Positions 5,802-8,222 of a DNA stretch of 8,222 bases are shown piece after piece. Below the pieces are notes generated by a model, which saw only the letters and a list, made by a program, of their open reading frames with translations, had not been told where the DNA came from and searched no databases. Numbering within the stretch: position 1 is the first letter of the stretch; each line of letters starts with the position of its first letter. Source of the DNA: Caldifarciminota bacterium (GTDB lineage: Bacteria > Hydrothermota > Hydrothermia > B15-G9 > WFZT01); contig JALSOY010000218.1 in NCBI GenBank assembly GCA_026986235.1, positions 1 to 8,222 of the forward strand, read 5' to 3'. Made by a program: the position numbers and the translations under genes.

Positions 5802-7325
5802 GTGTCTGAAGTGGCGCATGTGGGTGAATATCATGGTTATACCGTGTTTTTCTGCCATTTCTATTACCTCGGAGTCCCTTATGGATCCTCCAGGTTGAAT
5901 AATTGCCTTTATACCGGCACTTGAGGCAAGTTCAATCGAGTCCGGGAATGGAAAGAATGCATCCGAGGCGAGAAATGCGCCTTTTGCTTTTTCACCGGCG
6001 TTTTTAAGTGCTATTTCAACGGCCTTGACCCTGTTCATCTGTCCTGCTCCTATACCCAGGGTCTTCATATTTTTTGACACCACTATGGCATTTGATTTAA
6101 CATGCTTCACCACCTTGAAGGCGAAAAGGAGTTCCTCCAGTGTTCTGGCGTCAGCCTCTCCGGTGACCACCTCCAGCTTCTCCCTCTCCAGAAGACTTTT
6201 GTCTCTTTCCTGCAGCAATACGCCGCCGGGAACGGATCTGAACTCGATGTTTTCCTCTTCCACCTCGAGATACTTTATGATCCTCCGGTTTTTCTTTTTT
6301 CTGAGAACCTCCAGTGCCGGTTCCGTGAAGGACGGTGCGGCAACGATCTCAAGAAAGTGTTCGTTGAGCTTACGGGCAAGTTCCTCGTCCACTTCCCTGT
6401 TTAGAATCACAATTCCACCAAACGCGGAGACGGGATCTGCATCCAGGGCCTCAATATAGGCGTCAAAAATGCCTGACCTGGAGGCCACGCCACAGGGGTT
6501 CGTGTGTTTCAAAATCACGGCAGTTGGCTCATTAAACTCCTGGATCAGACTGTAACCGGAGAAGAAGTCAACTAAGTTGTTGTAGGAAAGCTCCCTACCC
6601 CATATTTTTTCAATTCTGTCGAGGATGTAACCTGTCTGGACGCTCCTGTAGAGCGCCGCCTTCTGGTGTGGGTTCTCGCCATACCTCAGTGGCAGTTCCA
6701 GTCTCGCCGCATTGATAAAGTACTCAGGTATTTCGTGATCCATAAAAAGGCCCCAGAAAGTGTTGTAAACCGTACTGTCGTATATGGCTGTGGTGGCAAA
6801 TGCCTTAACCGCCAGTCTTTTCCTCGTTTCCTCTGAAACTTCGCCTCTCTTTTTGATCTCTTTGAGAACTTCCTGCGCGTCTTTTTCGTCAACGATTACT
6901 GTCACAAATCTGAAGTTCTTTGCAGCCGCCCTCACCAGAGAGGGTCCACCGATGTCTATATTTTCGATTATATCGTCAAGTGTGGCATCGTGGCGCCTGA
7001 CCACCTCATCAAAGGGATAAAAGGTGACAAAGACGAGATCAACCGGAACCGCCATTACTTTCTGGAGGTCTCTTCCGTGGTTCTCCTTTAATCTATCGTA
7101 AAGCACCCCCGCAAATATGGCAGGGTGCAGGGTCTTTACCCTGCCATCCATTATGGAGGGAAACCCTGTTATTTCTTCAACGAGTCTCACTTCCACACCC
7201 TGGTTTTTCAAAAAATCAGCCGTACCTCCGGTAGAGAGTACCTCCCATCCAAGATCCTCGAGATCTCTTGCAAAGCCGGCAACTTCCTGCGTCTTCCTGC
7301 TCACAGATATAAGTGCCCTCTTCAT
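5799..7325 (-). CDS. purH: Bifunctional AICAR formyltransferase / IMP cyclohydrolase PurH
   Basis: A complete 508-residue PurH, normal bacterial length. It performs the last two steps of de novo purine synthesis in the cytoplasm: formylation of AICAR with 10-formyl-THF, then ring closure to IMP. The N-terminal cyclohydrolase domain shows ALISVSRKT (4-12), LSTGGT (30-35), DGRVKTLHP (60-68, Lys64), FYPF (102-105, Tyr103) and IDIGGPSLVRAAAKN (123-137, Asp124 and Lys136). The transformylase domain has RYGENPHQ (214-221), the catalytic LKHTNPCGVA (272-281, Lys273-His274), VKSNAIVVSKN (409-419), GIGAGQMNRV (424-433), AFFPFPDS (456-463), QPGGSIRD (477-484) and the HFRH terminus. No key residue is missing. 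AAAAGGAG at 7332-7339, inside the end of the DUF1844 gene, is a good Shine-Dalgarno 6 nt before the ATG. Only 3 nt separate it from the DUF1844 stop. Its own stop abuts the converging secreted-protein gene. Confidence 0.98.
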   Translation of the reverse strand: MKRALISVSRKTQEVAGFARDLEDLGWEVLSTGGTADFLKNQGVEVRLVEEITGFPSIMDGRVKTLHPAIFAGVLYDRLKENHGRDLQKVMAVPVDLVFVTFYPFDEVVRRHDATLDDIIENIDIGGPSLVRAAAKNFRFVTVIVDEKDAQEVLKEIKKRGEVSEETRKRLAVKAFATTAIYDSTVYNTFWGLFMDHEIPEYFINAARLELPLRYGENPHQKAALYRSVQTGYILDRIEKIWGRELSYNNLVDFFSGYSLIQEFNEPTAVILKHTNPCGVASRSGIFDAYIEALDADPVSAFGGIVILNREVDEELARKLNEHFLEIVAAPSFTEPALEVLRKKKNRRIIKYLEVEEENIEFRSVPGGVLLQERDKSLLEREKLEVVTGEADARTLEELLFAFKVVKHVKSNAIVVSKNMKTLGIGAGQMNRVKAVEIALKNAGEKAKGAFLASDAFFPFPDSIELASSAGIKAIIQPGGSIRDSEVIEMAEKHGITMIFTHMRHFRH

Positions 7326-7328
7326 CTC

Positions 7329-7598
7329 TCACTCCTTTTGTTTAACAAAGTTTAATCTCAGGTTTGTCAGTTCAAGCTCGATGTTTCGTCTTTCTTCTTC
7401 CCCTAAACGGTCTTTTATCAAAGGGTAAATCACCTCTATGGAATCGATTGCAAGTCTTGCCTGGTCAAGGTCCCTCTTTATCCTGCCCGTCTCAGGATGT
7501 GAGACCATCCCAAGGTAAGACCAGGCCTTTGAAATCAACTGAACCAGGGTAATTGCGAGTAAGTCGTCAATCTTCAGCTCCTTTTCTGCCTTATCCAT
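7329..7598 (-). CDS. DUF1844 family small protein
   Basis: An 89-residue protein matching the DUF1844 pattern: a helical N-terminus (LLAITLVQLISKAWSYLG, 13-30), then HPETGRIKRDLDQARLAID (34-52), resembling the family's HLG-x-DPxTG-x-LDLxxAxxxID pattern. A charged C-terminal helix with EEERRNIELELTNLRLNFV follows (67-85). There is no signal peptide and no clear membrane segment; the protein is probably cytoplasmic and all-helical. The family function is unknown. The start at 7598 is supported by GGGAGGTGG at 7602-7610. It overlaps the end of the MFS gene by 25 nt and lies 3 nt from purH, so the three genes are almost surely co-transcribed. Its last bases carry the purH Shine-Dalgarno. Confidence 0.88.
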   Translation of the reverse strand: MDKAEKELKIDDLLAITLVQLISKAWSYLGMVSHPETGRIKRDLDQARLAIDSIEVIYPLIKDRLGEEERRNIELELTNLRLNFVKQKE

Positions 7599-8222
7599 GG
7601 TCCACCTCCCAGTAGAAGAATGAATGAAAGTATAGCAAGGATACCTCCGAAATAAAAAGTGGCCTCTGGAGAAAAGGCTTTCCAGAGGAATCCTGCAACA
7701 AAATTCGCAGGAAGCAGTGTCAAACCAACGGCCATGTGATATACCCCATAGGCTGTCCCCCTGAGAGCCGGATCTTCGACGAGATCCGTCACAAAAGCCC
7801 GTGAACTACCTTCGTAAAAACCATAGAAAATGCCGTAAAGAACGAATATGACCGCCACATTTAGAAAACTCTCCATTCCGGTTATGGCAAAGTAGGTCAA
7901 TCCATAGATCAGAAAAGCAATCAACAGGGTGTTTTTCCTTCCTATTCTATCGGACACAATTCCGGCAGGTGTGGAAACGGCAGAATATACCATGTTGAAA
8001 ATCATGTAGAGCAGCATGATGGATTTTACCGGAATTCCCCTCTCCTTTACCATCAGCAGGATGAATGTGTCTGACGAATTTCCGAGAGAGAAGACGACCA
8101 TTATAAGGAGGAAGATCCAGAAACTTCGAGGAAGCAAACTGTAGTTTTTCAAAAAATTCCCTTTTCTCCTCACTTTTACACTCGAGGTTTCTTTAACTTT
8201 GAAAAGAATAAATACTGCAGTC
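7574..8222 (-). CDS. MFS transporter, C-terminal half (5' truncated by window)
   Basis: The frame stays open through the end of the window (reading TAVFILFKVKETSS before the GTG at 8173), so that GTG is an internal valine and the gene starts beyond base 8222. The visible 215 residues begin at the end of what would be TM6 and its cytoplasmic loop (KVKETSSVKVRRKG). They continue through six hydrophobic segments matching TM7-TM12 of a 12-TM major facilitator. The loop after the second visible segment carries DRIGRKNTLL, the repeat of MFS motif A typical of TM8-9. Other family-like stretches are GFYEGSSRAFVTDLV, LRGTAYGVYHMAVGL and LPANFVAGFLW. The substrate cannot be told; drug, sugar-phosphate or metabolite transporters all remain possible. 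It overlaps the DUF1844 gene by 25 nt. Confidence 0.9.
   Translation of the reverse strand, partial: TAVFILFKVKETSSVKVRRKGNFLKNYSLLPRSFWIFLLIMVVFSLGNSSDTFILLMVKERGIPVKSIMLLYMIFNMVYSAVSTPAGIVSDRIGRKNTLLIAFLIYGLTYFAITGMESFLNVAVIFVLYGIFYGFYEGSSRAFVTDLVEDPALRGTAYGVYHMAVGLTLLPANFVAGFLWKAFSPEATFYFGGILAILSFILLLGGGPWIRQKRS

Noticed and set aside
6025..6459. Long plus-strand open frame opposite purH, with others at 6102-6404 and 7117-7428
   Set aside because: They are Ser/Phe/Leu-rich antisense shadows of well-conserved purH (and of DUF1844 for the last), with no independent start signal.
8171..8173. GTG (minus strand) as the start of the MFS gene
   Set aside because: The frame continues open to the window edge with a typical post-TM6 loop, and only the C-terminal six helices would remain. 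The gene is truncated by the window.

Overview
This window looks like chromosomal DNA from a bacterium, tightly packed with overlapping genes. Two features suggest an uncultured, probably thermophilic lineage of the FCB/WOR-3/Hydrothermae kind. One is a secreted protein with a Por-type (type IX-like) C-terminal sorting domain. The other is the mix of Lys/Glu-rich proteins, frequent AGG/AGA arginine codons and an AmmeMemoRadiSam-type radical SAM enzyme. This placement is an inference; the window holds no rRNA or other phylogenetic marker.

Plus strand, 1-4066: four overlapping genes that look like one transcription unit. They are the C-terminal part of an AmmeMemoRadiSam-type radical SAM protein (its 5' end lies outside the window), a MoxR-family AAA+ ATPase, a DUF58 membrane protein, and a TgpA-like membrane transglutaminase. 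Overlaps are 19, 23 and 4 nt. MoxR-DUF58-transglutaminase is a widely conserved trio thought to act on cell-envelope proteins, with MoxR as chaperone/remodeller, DUF58 as membrane partner and the transglutaminase-like enzyme facing the outside. The moxR gene contains a perfect 17-bp GC-rich inverted repeat inside the sensor-2 coding region.

Plus strand, 4067-5798: a 97-nt intergenic region, the only sizeable gap in the window, precedes a 544-residue secreted protein. That protein has a caspase/gingipain-like (peptidase C25-like) arrangement with a candidate His212/Cys265 dyad and a C-terminal sorting-like beta domain. A perfect 14-bp inverted repeat joins the end of the transglutaminase gene to the region just upstream of this gene's Shine-Dalgarno sequence.

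Minus strand, 8222-5799: a second tight gene set reads toward the first. It holds the C-terminal half of an MFS transporter (its 5' end lies beyond the window), a small DUF1844 protein, and complete purH for the last two steps of IMP synthesis. The two gene sets converge with their stop codons exactly abutting in TGATCA at 5796-5801, which leaves no room for an intergenic terminator.

I found no tRNA, rRNA, CRISPR array, insertion sequence or convincing rho-independent terminator. No stretch over 300 bases lacks a gene.
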